Source: an uncultured archaeon (GTDB taxonomy: Archaea > Korarchaeota > Korarchaeia > Korarchaeales > Korarchaeaceae). From it: a stretch of DNA of 5,614 nt. The stretch spans positions 1 to 5,614 of the forward strand of contig CALJEO010000115.1 of NCBI GenBank assembly GCA_938073845.1. The letters are read 5' to 3'. The notes under the pieces were generated by a model, which searched no databases, was not told the DNA's origin, and worked only from the letters and a program-made list of their open reading frames with translations. Shown piece by piece: positions 5,498 to 5,614 of the stretch. Each line of letters opens with the position of its first letter. The stretch's first letter is position 1. The position numbers were made by a program, and so were the translations under genes.

Positions 5498-5614
5498 TCA
5501 CACCCTCTGCATGAACCTGAGCACGCTCTCATGAAGCACCAGGACCCTAACTCCCACGCGCTCACCCCTCCTCTCCAGCTCCTCCCTAAGTGAGTTGAGG
5601 TCCAGCTTGCTTCC
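5498..5614 (-). CDS. ACT-domain protein, UPF0237 type (C-terminal 38 residues only)
   Basis: Only the end of this gene is in the window. The 38 visible residues start GSKLDLNSLREELERRG, a helix after a short linker. They continue with a strand, ERVGVRVLVLH, and end with a helix, ESVLRFMQRV. This matches the C-terminus of UPF0237 ACT proteins, which close with a similar 'lgv-i-vq-e-if--MHRI' pattern. These are small proteins of about 90 residues with a regulatory amino-acid-binding fold, related to the glycine-cleavage regulator GcvR. The stop codon lies 2 nt before the UPF0210 ATG. That is the expected partner in this family, which strengthens the assignment despite the short visible segment. 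The start and promoter of the operon are outside the window. Ligand and regulatory target are unknown. Confidence 0.78.
   Translation of the reverse strand, partial: GSKLDLNSLREELERRGERVGVRVLVLHESVLRFMQRV
5501..5507 (-). promoter_or_regulatory. Ribosome-binding site fixing the ATG start of the UPF0210 gene
   Basis: GAGGGTG on the minus strand lies 5 nt before ATG at 5495-5493. The competing GTG codon at 5501-5499 shares its first base with the end of this site, so it is too close to be served by it. The site is inside the last codons of the ACT-domain gene. Confidence 0.6.

Noticed and set aside
5496..5501. GTG at 5501 as the start of the UPF0210 gene
   Set aside because: It would give a GTGA overlap with the ACT-domain stop, but it overlaps the only ribosome-binding site. 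The ATG at 5495 is correctly spaced. The difference is two residues and cannot be fully settled.

Overview
The window looks like chromosomal DNA from a thermophilic archaeon, most likely of the TACK group. The evidence is an archaeal-type oligosaccharyltransferase (STT3/AglB), A/T-rich TATA-box promoters, one apparently leaderless gene, TTG start codons, and heavy use of AGG (Arg), ATA (Ile) and CTC (Leu) in a G+C-rich sequence. A korarchaeal origin would fit the style but cannot be shown from the sequence alone. Gene density is very high. There are no RNA genes, CRISPR arrays, insertion sequences or signs of recent transfer.

Layout. Positions 1-1706 (minus) hold the N-terminal 568 residues of an STT3/AglB membrane oligosaccharyltransferase; its C-terminus runs off the left edge. 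Positions 1707-1836 are the only real intergenic space, a divergent promoter region with one TATA box per direction and a small palindromic element. Positions 1837-2841 (plus) encode a short, divergent member of the DUF711 family. It meets, tail to tail with only 2 bp between the stop codons, a tight minus-strand operon that occupies the rest of the window. In transcription order the operon is: the C-terminal end of an ACT-domain protein (UPF0237 type, 5614-5498), a full-length UPF0210/DUF711 protein (5495-4125), a 108-residue ASCH-domain protein resembling the N4-acetylcytidine amidohydrolase YqfB (4120-3794), and a thioredoxin reductase-like flavoprotein (3797-2844). Gene junctions are 2 nt, 4 nt and a 4-nt ATGA overlap, so co-transcription and translational coupling are likely.

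How the genes may work together. The ACT/UPF0210 pair is a widely conserved couple of unknown function: a probable small-molecule sensor plus a large protein whose fold is related to the pyruvate formate-lyase barrel. Here the pair is joined to a nucleoside-type amidohydrolase candidate and a disulfide reductase, and a second DUF711 paralogue faces the operon. The most promising lead is therefore this locus with two DUF711 paralogues, ACT, ASCH and TrxB. The link between these activities is inferred from position only. The STT3 gene belongs to a separate divergent transcription unit and probably to protein N-glycosylation; it carries an unusual substitution in its second metal-binding motif.
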